From: Terriglobus sp. TAA 43
Lineage (GTDB): Bacteria > Acidobacteriota > Terriglobia > Terriglobales > Acidobacteriaceae
Reading direction: 5' to 3'
Assembly: GCF_000800015.1 (NCBI RefSeq)
Contig: NZ_JUGR01000004.1
Coordinates: 62,001 to 126,000 of the forward strand
DNA length: 64,000 bases
Shown here: positions 1 through 7,982 of the stretch, in pieces
Layout of the letters: each line of letters opens with the position of its first letter
Position numbering within the stretch: the stretch's first letter is position 1
Notes under the pieces: generated by a model
What the model was told of the DNA's origin: nothing
What the model saw: only the letters and a program-made list of their open reading frames with translations
The model's database searches: none
Position numbers and translations under genes: made by a program

Positions 1-658
1 TGGCCGCCCCTTTGGGGGTTGTCATGCCGAAGTCGCCGAAGACGTTGCGATGAATGGCGCCGGGGTAATACGTGTTCAGCACCACGCGCGAGAAATCGGC
101 GCAGTTGTGGAAAAACAGGTTGAAATGGCCTACGTTGCGCTTGTCGTTGAAGATAGCGATGAAACGGTCGTCCTGCTCCTGTGTGGAATGCACGGCGAAG
201 CCAAAGATGGTGCGATCAAACAAAGAGCCGACAAGTTGTGGCCACTCACCACCAGGAGCATTGCCGTTCTTATCAGGAGGGGCCAGTTCCTGGAGATGCG
301 CGCGCCAGTAAGCATCGCGAAGCTGCTGCACTTGTTCTTTGGTGACGCTGGCCGGGATTTGTGACGGATGCTCGACCCCATACAGGTAGGGGACGAGCGG
401 CATGGCGATCCAGTCCTGATGGTGGATCTTGTGATACCTGCTGATGACCGAACCGTATTCACCGGGGCGGCAGCGGCGTAGCTGCGTGGGCGTCTCTGCG
501 CAGATATCGCTGAGGAAGACCGCTGCATGGCCTGTCGGGTTGTACTTGCCGAACTCTCCGTAAGGCTGTTCCATGAGCAATGCAACGTCAGCGTGTGAAA
601 CCACGGAACAGGAGAGCGCAAAGAGAAGAGAAATGGCGGCAAAGAGACGTCGAATCAT
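1..658 (-). CDS. Secreted papain-like-fold protein, C-terminus cut by window edge
   Basis: The reading frame opens at an ATG ending at 658 on the minus strand and stays open to the left edge (219 codons), so the C-terminus is missing. It begins with a clear signal peptide (basic MIRR, then a hydrophobic stretch ending near residue 22). A TGHAAVFL stretch near residue 41 and an HNCADFSR stretch near residue 186 resemble the His and Cys regions of permuted papain-like (LRAT/NlpC-type) enzymes; that assignment is inference. It lies downstream of the GH92 gene on the same strand, about 80 bases away, and could be co-transcribed. The function is not recognised. Confidence 0.7.
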   Translation of the reverse strand, partial: MIRRLFAAISLLFALSCSVVSHADVALLMEQPYGEFGKYNPTGHAAVFLSDICAETPTQLRRCRPGEYGSVISRYHKIHHQDWIAMPLVPYLYGVEHPSQIPASVTKEQVQQLRDAYWRAHLQELAPPDKNGNAPGGEWPQLVGSLFDRTIFGFAVHSTQEQDDRFIAIFNDKRNVGHFNLFFHNCADFSRVVLNTYYPGAIHRNVFGDFGMTTPKGAA

Positions 659-738
659 CGCAATGAAACGAGAATATCTTGCCGCCAGCAATCTTCATCC
701 CAGAAAAATGTGTGCGTTGCTACACGTTTTTCATAGGG

Positions 739-2982
739 CTATCGCAATGCTTCCTCAGGGAGCGATGGACGCCATGAAGATGCCCACTTCGATGGCTGTG
801 CACCCATCACAACGTGAAGTGTTGCGCCAGACTGAATCTGCTCCCATGTGATGACGGGCTTATCCAGCGGCTTGTCGTTCAGTGTGGCGGATTGGATGTA
901 CACGTTGCTGTGGCTGTTGTTGTCTGCGACGACGGTGAATGCCTTGCCGTTGGCGAGCTTCAAACTCATGCGGCCATACATGGGGCTGCCGATCATGTAA
1001 TCGCCGCTGGCTGGGTTCACGGGGTACATGCCGAGCGCAGTGAAGAGATACCACGCAGACATCTGGCCGCAATCATCATCACCATCCAGACCTGCGGGCA
1101 GGTTGGCGTATTCCTTGTAGGCAATCTCGCGAACTTTGGCCTGTGTTTTCCACGGCTGGCCGGTGAAGTCGTAGAGGTAGCCGTAGTGGTGGCTGGGTTC
1201 GTTCTTGTGGACGTTGTGATTGCCCACGAAGTGTTGATCGAGTTGTTTGTTTGCGACTTCGGGTCCGCCCATGAGCTTCTCAACACCCGCAATGTCATGG
1301 AAGGGCGACCATGTGTATACCCATGCATCGCCTTCGGTCCATCCGGAGACGCTGCGGTTGCCATCAGTATCGCGGCTACCGCCAATCGGTGCCCACTTGC
1401 CGTCGGAAGTTTTGCCGCGCATCAGGTTGAGGCTCTTGTCGAATAGGTTGCGATCGTTCAGCGAACGCTTCAGGAAGAAGCGATAGTCGTCCATGCGGCC
1501 AAGTGCTTTGGCCACCTGCGCCACGCACCAGTCGTCGTAGCTGTCTTCCAGTGTGCGGCTGGTGGCTTCGTCGGTCTTATCCGTGGGAATGAAGCCAAGT
1601 TGCTTGTAGTAGGTCAGGCCCGCACGCGCTTCGTAAGGAGTGTGTTCTTCACGGTCCAGCCATCGACGCGTGGTGTCACCGTCGGGTGGTGACATGGCGT
1701 CTTTGTAGACGGCCTTCCATGCGAGTTCACGATCAAAGCCGTGGAAGCCTTTGCGCAATGCTTCTGCCACCATGCTGTCGGCGTGGGTGCCGATCATGAT
1801 GTTCGTGTAACTGGGATTGGGCCACTTCGGCATCCATCCGCCTTCTTTGTAATCCTGCAAAAGCGCAGTGATCATGCCGTCGATGCGTTCCGGTGCGACG
1901 AGTGTCAGCAGGCTATGTTCTGCGCGGAAGGTGTCCCAGATGGAATAGTCGGTGTACGACGCGCCGTCATGAATGGTGTCGTCAAAAGCGCTGTAATAAC
2001 GGCCATACTCGGAAAACGTGCGCGGATACAGCAGTGCGTGATATAGCGCGGTGTAGGCAGTGATGCGCTCATCCTGCGTAGCGCCTGCGATGGTTAGGTT
2101 ACTTAATTTCTGCTGCCAGATGGTGTGAAGTTTCTGGCGTGTGGCAGCGAAGTTCCATGCGGGGATTTCTTTGGTGATGTTCTCGCGCGCCTGATCGATG
2201 CTGAGGAACGATGTGCCTACGCGAACTTCAATCACTGTGGGCGCGGACGTTTTCGCAAAGGTGACCGATGCGCCATGCGCGGCGGCTGTGTTCAGACCAT
2301 AGGAATCGCCGCCGGTGGTGTGTTGGTGGAACTGCGCAACGAAGTAGCCGCTGAAGTTTGGCAGTGCAAAGGGCCCAAGATTGTTGTCGATGCGGTGCGG
2401 ATTCTGACCGACGATTTCGCCTTTTGCAATGTCCACCGAGGCTTTGCCATTGATACCGGGACGTGATGCTTCCAACAAAACGCGTGGTTCCACGCCAGCA
2501 GGGAAGGTGAAGCGCAGGTATGCGCAGCGCTCGGATGCGGTCATCTCGGCATGGATGATCTTGCCGTCCTGCGTCTTCATGTCCACGCTGTAGAAGTCAG
2601 GGTGCGTGGTCTCATGCGCGTGATCGTAGGCAAGCGCGCGAGTTTCGGGCGTGGTCTTCAGCGCGCCGATCTCAGGCATCAGGGTGACGTAGCCGAAGTC
2701 GCCCATCCAGATGGCGGGCTGGTGTGTGCCCATGAAGCCCTGAATGGTCTTGTCGCCGTATTCGTATGAGGTGACGCTGAGGCGGTTCTGTCGCGTCTGC
2801 GCGGTCCAGTTCGTCATGCCAAAGGGCGTTGTCACGAAGGGCATGGTGCCACCGTAGCCGATGGGGCCGTTACCTGTGCCGATGAGCGGATTTACCTCAT
2901 TAACGGGGTCTTTTTGTGCGACCGCACAGAGAGTGAAGAACAGCGACAGGCAGAAGACGAATCGTTTGCAAAACCAGACCAT
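739..2982 (-). CDS. GH92 family alpha-mannosidase, secreted
   Basis: A 747-residue protein with an N-terminal signal peptide (hydrophobic to about residue 23, ending AVAQ). It has the NPLIGT start of the mature GH92 domain near residue 31 and the family signature region near residues 645-680 (GDDDCGQMSAWY, then YPVNPASG). GH92 enzymes are calcium-dependent exo-alpha-mannosidases, mostly alpha-1,2-specific, acting on mannose-rich glycans such as fungal or plant N-glycans. Length is normal for the family. It is divergent from the VOC dioxygenase operon across a 104-base gap. Linkage specificity cannot be read from the sequence. Confidence 0.93.
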   Translation of the reverse strand: MVWFCKRFVFCLSLFFTLCAVAQKDPVNEVNPLIGTGNGPIGYGGTMPFVTTPFGMTNWTAQTRQNRLSVTSYEYGDKTIQGFMGTHQPAIWMGDFGYVTLMPEIGALKTTPETRALAYDHAHETTHPDFYSVDMKTQDGKIIHAEMTASERCAYLRFTFPAGVEPRVLLEASRPGINGKASVDIAKGEIVGQNPHRIDNNLGPFALPNFSGYFVAQFHQHTTGGDSYGLNTAAAHGASVTFAKTSAPTVIEVRVGTSFLSIDQARENITKEIPAWNFAATRQKLHTIWQQKLSNLTIAGATQDERITAYTALYHALLYPRTFSEYGRYYSAFDDTIHDGASYTDYSIWDTFRAEHSLLTLVAPERIDGMITALLQDYKEGGWMPKWPNPSYTNIMIGTHADSMVAEALRKGFHGFDRELAWKAVYKDAMSPPDGDTTRRWLDREEHTPYEARAGLTYYKQLGFIPTDKTDEATSRTLEDSYDDWCVAQVAKALGRMDDYRFFLKRSLNDRNLFDKSLNLMRGKTSDGKWAPIGGSRDTDGNRSVSGWTEGDAWVYTWSPFHDIAGVEKLMGGPEVANKQLDQHFVGNHNVHKNEPSHHYGYLYDFTGQPWKTQAKVREIAYKEYANLPAGLDGDDDCGQMSAWYLFTALGMYPVNPASGDYMIGSPMYGRMSLKLANGKAFTVVADNNSHSNVYIQSATLNDKPLDKPVITWEQIQSGATLHVVMGAQPSKWASSWRPSLPEEALR

Positions 2983-3049
2983 GGCGGAACGCTATCGTGT
3001 TCGCTATTGCGAGGGCAAATGGTGAGAAAGCGGTGGATGAATCTTTTTT

Positions 3050-3061
3050 TTCGATATCGAA
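3050..3061. promoter_or_regulatory. Candidate MarR-type operator before the mhq-like operon
   Basis: A perfect 12-base palindrome, TTCGATATCGAA, lies 25 bases before the ATG at 3087, just after a T-run. The operon ends with a MarR-family regulator, and MarR proteins usually repress their own operon through short palindromes. The known MhqR operator of Bacillus is also an inverted repeat with a TCGA-type core. Binding is inferred. Confidence 0.45.
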
Positions 3062-3086
3062 TCAATTATTGCGGAGGGTTAAGACA

Positions 3087-4070
3087 ATGGCTAACGAACG
3101 GGCGAAGATCCAGGGATTGCATCATGTGACGGCGATTGCTTCCGATCCGCAGCGGAATCTGGATTTCTATACCCAGGTGCTGGGTTTGCGGTTGGTGAAG
3201 AAGACCGTTAATTTTGACGATCCGGGCACGTATCACTTTTATTTTGGCGATGATGCCGGTACGCCGGGAACGATCTTGACGTTCTTCCCCTGGCCGGGTG
3301 CGCGTCGTGGACTGGCAGGCGCGGGAGAAGTGACTCACACAGCGTTCTCTGTGCCGACAGCTTCCATCCCTTACTGGGAGAAGCGGCTTACGGATGAGGG
3401 TGTTCTGGTGGAACACACCGGCTTGCGCTTTAACGGTGTGGAGGACGTGCTGACGTTTGCCGATCCGGATGGCATGAAGCTGGAGATTGTGGGCCATGCC
3501 GATGCTCCTGTTGCAGCTAAGGCGCCCCGGTATGCGGACGTTCCTGAGGAGCACAGCATTCGTGGCTTCTTTGGCGTGACCATGCTGCATCGCAGCGAAA
3601 AGGCGACGGCGGATACGCTGGCGTGGATGGGCTTTGCGGAAATTGGCCGCGACGGCGACCGCATTCGTTACGCAGCGCCGGAAGGCGCGGCGCTGGGCAA
3701 CCACATTGATGTGCTGGTGAACCCGAATGCCGGTTATGGACGCAGCGGTGCGGGGTCGGTGCACCACATCGCGTTCCGTACACCGAATGATGACTCGCAG
3801 CTTGCATGGAGAGAGGAGATCCTGAAGCATCTGCCGGTTACGACGGTGCAGGATCGCGACTACTTCCACTCCATCTATTTCCGCGAGCCGGGTGGTGTGT
3901 TGTTTGAGATGGCGACGGACGAGCCGGGCTTTGCGATCGACGAGCCGATCGAGACACTTGGCGAGGCGCTGCGTGTGCCAAAGATGCACCAGGGACTGCT
4001 TGACCAGATTGAACGCCGGTTGATCCCGGTGGAACTGAAGCAGTCGTCGAAGACGGTGGTGACGGCGTAA
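3087..4070 (+). CDS. Two-domain VOC ring-cleaving dioxygenase, MhqO-like
   Basis: A 327-residue protein with two vicinal-oxygen-chelate domains, the first opening with LHHVTAIASD near residue 8 and the second near residue 150. Candidate metal ligands are the first-domain His, the VHHIAF His near 225 and the VLFEMATD Glu near 272. Family members such as MhqO and LinE act on hydroquinone-type aromatics using iron. The start at 3087 is chosen because a GGAGGG ribosome site lies just before it; an in-frame start at 2997 lacks one and would overlap the likely promoter. It is the first gene of an operon with an esterase and a MarR regulator, the same trio as in the mhq system. The exact substrate is unknown. 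Confidence 0.85.
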   Translation: MANERAKIQGLHHVTAIASDPQRNLDFYTQVLGLRLVKKTVNFDDPGTYHFYFGDDAGTPGTILTFFPWPGARRGLAGAGEVTHTAFSVPTASIPYWEKRLTDEGVLVEHTGLRFNGVEDVLTFADPDGMKLEIVGHADAPVAAKAPRYADVPEEHSIRGFFGVTMLHRSEKATADTLAWMGFAEIGRDGDRIRYAAPEGAALGNHIDVLVNPNAGYGRSGAGSVHHIAFRTPNDDSQLAWREEILKHLPVTTVQDRDYFHSIYFREPGGVLFEMATDEPGFAIDEPIETLGEALRVPKMHQGLLDQIERRLIPVELKQSSKTVVTA

Positions 4071-4103
4071 GGCCGTCATCCCCGCGAAGAAAGGAGATTA
4101 CGA

Positions 4104-4757
4104 ATGCAAGGACCGCATGATCTGAGTCCGGTTTACACGGCAGGCGAGCCTCTGAAGGAAGCCGCCGGAGTCGTTGTGCTGCTGCATGGCCGCGGCAGCA
4201 ACGCGGGAGACATTCTTGGACTGTCACGCGCCTTTATGGATATGAAACTGGCATTCGTTGCGCCGCAAGCTGCGGGCAACGTCTGGTATCCGCAGCGATT
4301 CATTGCACCGCGCGAGATGAATGAGCCAGATCTTTCCTCGGCTCTAACAAAGGTGAAGCGCATTGTCGATGGACTTGTGGGCAGCGGCATTCCCACGGAG
4401 CGCATTGTCATCGCCGGCTTCTCGCAGGGAGCTTGCCTGGCGTCGGAGTTCGTTGCCTCCAACCCGGCGCGGTATGCCGGTTTGATCGCGTTCACGGGAG
4501 GCCTGATCGGGCCATTGGGAAGCGATCTGCATCACGATGGCGATCTGGCAGGCACACCCGCATTATTTTTATGCGGCGACCCTGATCCGCACATACCTTT
4601 TGTGCGTGTGGAAGAGTCTGTAGAAGAGCTGAAGCGTATGGGCGCGGAAGTTTCATTACATCGTTATCCCGGAAAACCGCACAACGTAAGCGCGGAAGAA
4701 CTGGAGCAGGCGCGTATCCTTCTCCAGAAGGTTTTTTCGCAGAATTCAACGAACTAG
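4104..4757 (+). CDS. Alpha/beta hydrolase, phospholipase/carboxylesterase family, MhqD-like
   Basis: A 217-residue single-domain hydrolase. The nucleophile elbow GFSQG sits at residues 105-109 (Ser107); likely partners are Asp161 in GDPDPHIP and His193 in GKPHN. An LLHGRG oxyanion region is at 26-31. These are the marks of the Abhydrolase_2 carboxylesterase family that includes MhqD. A strong AAGGAG site precedes the ATG, 33 bases after the dioxygenase gene. With its neighbours it probably forms an electrophile or quinone detoxification operon; the physiological ester is unknown. No signal peptide, so cytoplasmic. Confidence 0.88.
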   Translation: MQGPHDLSPVYTAGEPLKEAAGVVVLLHGRGSNAGDILGLSRAFMDMKLAFVAPQAAGNVWYPQRFIAPREMNEPDLSSALTKVKRIVDGLVGSGIPTERIVIAGFSQGACLASEFVASNPARYAGLIAFTGGLIGPLGSDLHHDGDLAGTPALFLCGDPDPHIPFVRVEESVEELKRMGAEVSLHRYPGKPHNVSAEELEQARILLQKVFSQNSTN

Positions 4758-4776
4758 CAGAAGATGGAGAGAGCGC

Positions 4777-5268
4777 ATGCAAACGATGCACGAATCCGAA
4801 ACGAGCGAAACGCATTTCACATCGGCGGCCAGCCTATGGCTCGTGATGATGAAGGCGTATCGTTCCATGGAAGCGTATATCGAAAGCACCGTTGCGGCGC
4901 AGGACATCGGTCTGAGCGACTTCATGATCATGGAGGCCCTGCTGCATAAGGGCCCCATGAGCATGTCGCAGATCGGTGACAAAGTGCTGTTGGCGAATCC
5001 TTCCATGACGGCTGCGGTCGACCGGTTGGAGAAGCTGGGGTACGTCTCGCGATGTAGCGGCGCGACGGACAAGCGTGTCCGCACCGTGGATCTGACCAAA
5101 GAGGGACGAAAGGTGATCCGCCGTATCTTCGCGCAGCATGAACTGGACTTGGAAGAGGTCATGGCTGGTGTTTGCGCAACGATGCGCGGCCCTGTGCGCG
5201 ATGCTTTGAAGAAGATCGGGCTGGCCGCCAAGGCGAAGACCGTAGCACGTTCCTTAACAACGGACTGA
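4777..5268 (+). CDS. MarR family transcriptional regulator, MhqR-like
   Basis: A 163-residue winged-helix regulator. The recognition region is about residues 65-95 (SQIGDKVLLANPSMTAAVDRL), followed by the conserved wing D-K-R-x-R near 104-108, where the expected MarR DxRxxxV pattern is recognisable. A GGAGAG site precedes the ATG at 4777. It follows the esterase gene by 19 bases and is most simply its autorepressor, probably acting at the palindrome before 3087. In Bacillus the MhqR repressor controls mhqNOD in response to quinones; the parallel here is by family and gene order, not by any tested ligand. Confidence 0.88.
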   Translation: MQTMHESETSETHFTSAASLWLVMMKAYRSMEAYIESTVAAQDIGLSDFMIMEALLHKGPMSMSQIGDKVLLANPSMTAAVDRLEKLGYVSRCSGATDKRVRTVDLTKEGRKVIRRIFAQHELDLEEVMAGVCATMRGPVRDALKKIGLAAKAKTVARSLTTD

Positions 5269-5290
5269 TTGTTTTCCAGTGCGTTCCCTT

Positions 5291-5341
5291 CGCAACACCC
5301 GGGTGTCGCAACATCCGGTGTGATCTCCGTACAATGTCTGT
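5291..5341 (+). promoter_or_regulatory. Tandem 16-base repeat with palindrome and -10 box; likely leaderless start
   Basis: Two adjacent 16-base units (5291-5306 and 5307-5322) both start CGCAACA and share a CCGG core; the first contains the perfect palindrome ACACCCGGGTGT (5295-5306). A good -10 hexamer TACAAT lies at 5330-5335, exactly six bases before the ATG at 5342. No Shine-Dalgarno sequence is present, so transcription probably starts at or next to the start codon. The repeats occupy the -35 region, suggesting control by a DNA-binding protein. Confidence 0.45.
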
Positions 5342-5851
5342 ATGGATCGGGAACGTTTTGGACGTGTGCTTGGACGCGGAGCCCGGATGGCGGCGCGAAC
5401 TGCCTTTGAGGCAGTCGATGCGGCTACTTCTCCGTCGCCGGCGACGCCATCACGCCCAGCTTCGCCACCGCGACCACAAGTGATTCCACCCCGCGCCGAG
5501 CCCGGGGAGCCACGGTCAGTCTCACGTCCTGTTGCTGCAGCGCGTCCCGATTTTGCCCATGCGGCTGCGGCTGCCAGGCAAGGTGTCGCAGCTGCCAAAC
5601 AAGGTGTTGCAGCTGCCAAACAAGGTGTTGCAGCTCCGTTGAAACGTGCATCGCGTGCTCTGTGGCATGAACTCACGGGCAGTTTCTTCGCGCTGTTTGC
5701 GCTGTCATTTACTGCGGCCATGTGGAAGACGCGGCACAACGCTGTGAGCGCCGTTGCTGATGACCGTTATCGCTTCTATTTCTTCTGCGTATTGGCTGTG
5801 CTGTTCGGATACTTCAGTGTGAGCAGCTTCGTGCGGGCGCGGCGCGCCTAA
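5342..5851 (+). CDS. Small membrane protein with alanine-rich tandem repeat, unknown function
   Basis: A 169-residue protein not matched to a known family. It has a Pro/Ala/Arg-rich N-terminal half, a heptad-like repeat (three copies of QGVAAAK, residues about 82-100) encoded by near-identical 21-base units, and two hydrophobic segments (about 114-128 and 145-163), so it is probably anchored in the inner membrane with a long cytoplasmic or periplasmic tail. It appears to be leaderless. Its TAA stop overlaps the next ATG by one base, implying translational coupling and joint function with the following membrane protein. Confidence 0.6.
   Translation: MDRERFGRVLGRGARMAARTAFEAVDAATSPSPATPSRPASPPRPQVIPPRAEPGEPRSVSRPVAAARPDFAHAAAAARQGVAAAKQGVAAAKQGVAAPLKRASRALWHELTGSFFALFALSFTAAMWKTRHNAVSAVADDRYRFYFFCVLAVLFGYFSVSSFVRARRA
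5581..5637 (+). repeat. 21-base tandem repeat inside a coding region
   Basis: Units at 5581-5601 and 5602-5622 are identical except one C/T change, and a third partial unit runs to about 5637. The repeat stays in frame and encodes repeated QGVAAAK. Such units can change copy number by slippage. Confidence 0.85.
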
Positions 5852-6090
5852 TGGAGACATCGCCTTCTGCTGCCGTGCATCTCATGGATGAAACCGCTGA
5901 ATCTGATTTGGCGCGTCAAACTGGAGAGACGGGTAAGACCATGGTATTGAAGAAATCATTGTGGGCAATTGGTGGTATTTGCGCCGCTGCAGCAGGATGG
6001 ATTGTCTTGGGACCGAAGCGCACACAAGCAGTGCAGGATCTGGCCCGCCAACTGGAAACTGCTTGGTCCGATCATCACACCGAGGCATGA
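5851..6090 (+). CDS. Small single-pass membrane protein, unknown function
   Basis: A 79-residue protein whose ATG overlaps the stop of the preceding gene (TAATG), so it is probably translated by re-initiation. It has one hydrophobic helix at about residues 37-52 (SLWAIGGICAAAAGWIVLG) and a short amphipathic tail (QAVQDLARQLETAW). No family is recognised. The coupling with the preceding two-helix membrane protein suggests the two act together at the membrane. Confidence 0.55.
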   Translation: METSPSAAVHLMDETAESDLARQTGETGKTMVLKKSLWAIGGICAAAAGWIVLGPKRTQAVQDLARQLETAWSDHHTEA

Positions 6091-6229
6091 AACGGACGAC
6101 ATTTCCTCACGCGATGCGTGATTGCGATGGGAGAGTTGCCCGCGTAAGGTAGAGAACACCGCTCTTGCACGATGGGCCTCTGGATGGGTTCAGGCCGCAA
6201 TTGAGGACGGTAACGCAGGAGGAGGCGAG

Positions 6230-6520
6230 ATGAACGGACGCATCAAGGAACTGATCCAGCAATTGGGCGAGGCCATTCACGAATCCGTCTCGGAGTCGGA
6301 ACAGATATCCGGCGTGGTGCGGGAGATCCGTGAAGAGGGATTTGACGTCCTGCTGATGCTGGAGGCGACCATTGGCCTGAACGAAGTCAGTGACGATGAG
6401 GACACGGAAGACGTCGCTGAGCCTGGTGAAACGTTCACCCGGAACGATGTCTCGTTCCTGAAGTCGCTGCGCATTTCACTGCCGGACGAACCTGCCGACC
6501 CTGAAGAAAACGAATCGTAA
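6230..6520 (+). CDS. Small acidic cytoplasmic protein, unknown function
   Basis: A 96-residue protein starting at the ATG at 6230, which has a strong AGGAGGCGAG ribosome site immediately before it; the longer frame from 6122 lacks one. The N-terminal 55 residues are predicted helical (KELIQQLGEAIHESVSESEQ) and the C-terminal half is strongly acidic, with runs of Asp and Glu. No membrane segment or signal. Function not recognised. It sits between the small membrane-protein pair and glgC without clear operon links. Confidence 0.65.
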   Translation: MNGRIKELIQQLGEAIHESVSESEQISGVVREIREEGFDVLLMLEATIGLNEVSDDEDTEDVAEPGETFTRNDVSFLKSLRISLPDEPADPEENES

Positions 6521-6592
6521 TCTCAACGCGTTATACTCCTGCCGCGGTTGCTGGATTCTGCATCGAAGGGATTATGGGTGACAGCTTTCGGC

Positions 6593-6620
6593 TTGCGCAG
6601 ACAGGTTCTATCTGTCTAAT
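6593..6620 (+). promoter_or_regulatory. Candidate glgC promoter with an inverted repeat in the spacer
   Basis: A TTGCGC hexamer (6593-6598) and TCTAAT hexamer (6615-6620) are separated by 16 bases. The spacer contains an inverted repeat AGACAG/CTGTCT (6599-6604 and 6612-6617), a plausible repressor site. The match to consensus is only moderate. Confidence 0.3.
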
Positions 6621-6660
6621 GTTTCGCTGAAGCCTTTGAGGTTCGCCTGGGGATGAGTGA

Positions 6661-7914
6661 ATGAAAGATACGCTTGGAGTACTGCTGGCCGGAGGCGCCG
6701 GCGAACGTCTTTTTCCGCTGACCAAGGAACGCGCAAAGCCTGCGGTGCCGTTCGGCGGACAATATCGCATCATCGACATCACGCTCTCAAACTGCATTAA
6801 TAGTGACCTACGCAAGGTCTACATCATGACGCAGTACAAAGCGCTGAGCCTGAACCGCCACATCCGTGAGGGCTGGGGTTCGGTTGTGGCCAATGAGTTG
6901 GGCGAGTTCATTGAGATTCTGCCGCCCATGCAGCGCGTGAATAAGAGCTGGTATCAGGGCACAGCAGATGCGGTGTACCAGAACATTTATTCCATCGGCT
7001 CCGAACAGCCAAAGCACGTGATCATCCTCTCAGGCGACCACATCTACAAGATGAACTATGGCCTGATGATGGATCAGCATGTGCAAAGCGGCGCGGCTTG
7101 CACCATTGCTACCTTGCCGGTCGATCCGAACGAGGTTGCGGGTTTCGGTGTGGTGGAAGTGTCCAGCAGTGGCGAAGTCATCGGGTTCCAGGAGAAGCCG
7201 AAGAGCACCAATATCCGATCGCCGTTCAATCCGGAAAAGGTGGATGCCTCCATGGGCATCTACATCTTCAACACGGACGTGCTGCTGCCGGAGCTAATGG
7301 CCGATGCAGAGAAGACGGACTCCAAGCACGACTTTGGCCACAACATACTGCCAGGCTTGCTGGGGCGCTTCAAAGTGTCTGCGTACAACTTCGTGGACGA
7401 AAATCGTAAGGAAGCGCTGTACTGGCGCGACGTGGGTACGCTGGATTCTTACTATGAGGCGAATCTCGATATCGCTTCGGTAAGCCCTGTGTTCAATCTC
7501 TATGATCGCGATTGGCCAATGCGGACGCGACCCACGCAGTATCCACCGGCGAAGTTTGTCTTCGGCGAGATGGGGCGTACGGGAATGGCGGTTAATTCAG
7601 TGGGGTCTCCCGGGTGCGTTATCTCTGGTTCAGCCGTGAGGCAGAGCGTGCTTTCGCAGGATGTGCGCGTGAATTCGTTCTCGGATATCGATTCTTCGGT
7701 AATCTTCAACCATGTGAACATCGGTCGTCATTGCCGTATTCGTCGCGCGATCATTGATCGCGACGCACATATTCCCGATGGCACGGTTATCGGCTATGAC
7801 GCAAATGAAGACCGTAAGAAGTATCACGTTACGCCGAGCGGTATTACGGTGGTGACACGCGACATCACTCCGTATGAAAACCCGGTAAGTCCGGAATTCA
7901 TGCAGACGAGATAG
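6661..7914 (+). CDS. glgC: Glucose-1-phosphate adenylyltransferase
   Basis: A 417-residue enzyme making ADP-glucose from ATP and glucose-1-phosphate, the committed step of bacterial glycogen synthesis. Seen are the nucleotidyltransferase signature GGAGERLFPLT near residue 12, the FGGQYRIID stretch, SGDHIYKMNY near 123, and a C-terminal left-handed beta-helix with hexapeptide-like repeats from about residue 310. Length matches the family. A GGGGA site precedes the ATG. No glycogen synthase is adjacent; phosphoglucomutase at 42-44 kb would supply the substrate. A strong hairpin terminator follows. Confidence 0.96.
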   Translation: MKDTLGVLLAGGAGERLFPLTKERAKPAVPFGGQYRIIDITLSNCINSDLRKVYIMTQYKALSLNRHIREGWGSVVANELGEFIEILPPMQRVNKSWYQGTADAVYQNIYSIGSEQPKHVIILSGDHIYKMNYGLMMDQHVQSGAACTIATLPVDPNEVAGFGVVEVSSSGEVIGFQEKPKSTNIRSPFNPEKVDASMGIYIFNTDVLLPELMADAEKTDSKHDFGHNILPGLLGRFKVSAYNFVDENRKEALYWRDVGTLDSYYEANLDIASVSPVFNLYDRDWPMRTRPTQYPPAKFVFGEMGRTGMAVNSVGSPGCVISGSAVRQSVLSQDVRVNSFSDIDSSVIFNHVNIGRHCRIRRAIIDRDAHIPDGTVIGYDANEDRKKYHVTPSGITVVTRDITPYENPVSPEFMQTR

Positions 7915-7938
7915 TGCCGTGCTGAAAATGAACAAGAA

Positions 7939-7963
7939 AATGCCCGGAGACTCTCCGGGCATT
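7939..7963. terminator. Bidirectional hairpin terminator
   Basis: A perfect 11-base stem (AATGCCCGGAG, 7939-7949, with its complement at 7953-7963) has a 3-base loop and a T-rich tail on the plus side. It lies between the convergent glgC and beta-barrel genes. Confidence 0.85.
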
Positions 7964-7982
7964 CTTCTTTACTGAAAGTGGC

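Noticed and set aside
3066-4079. Long minus-strand frame opposite the VOC dioxygenase gene
   Set aside because: It is a complete shadow of a well-supported gene with family motifs, and its product is Arg/His-rich with no domain.
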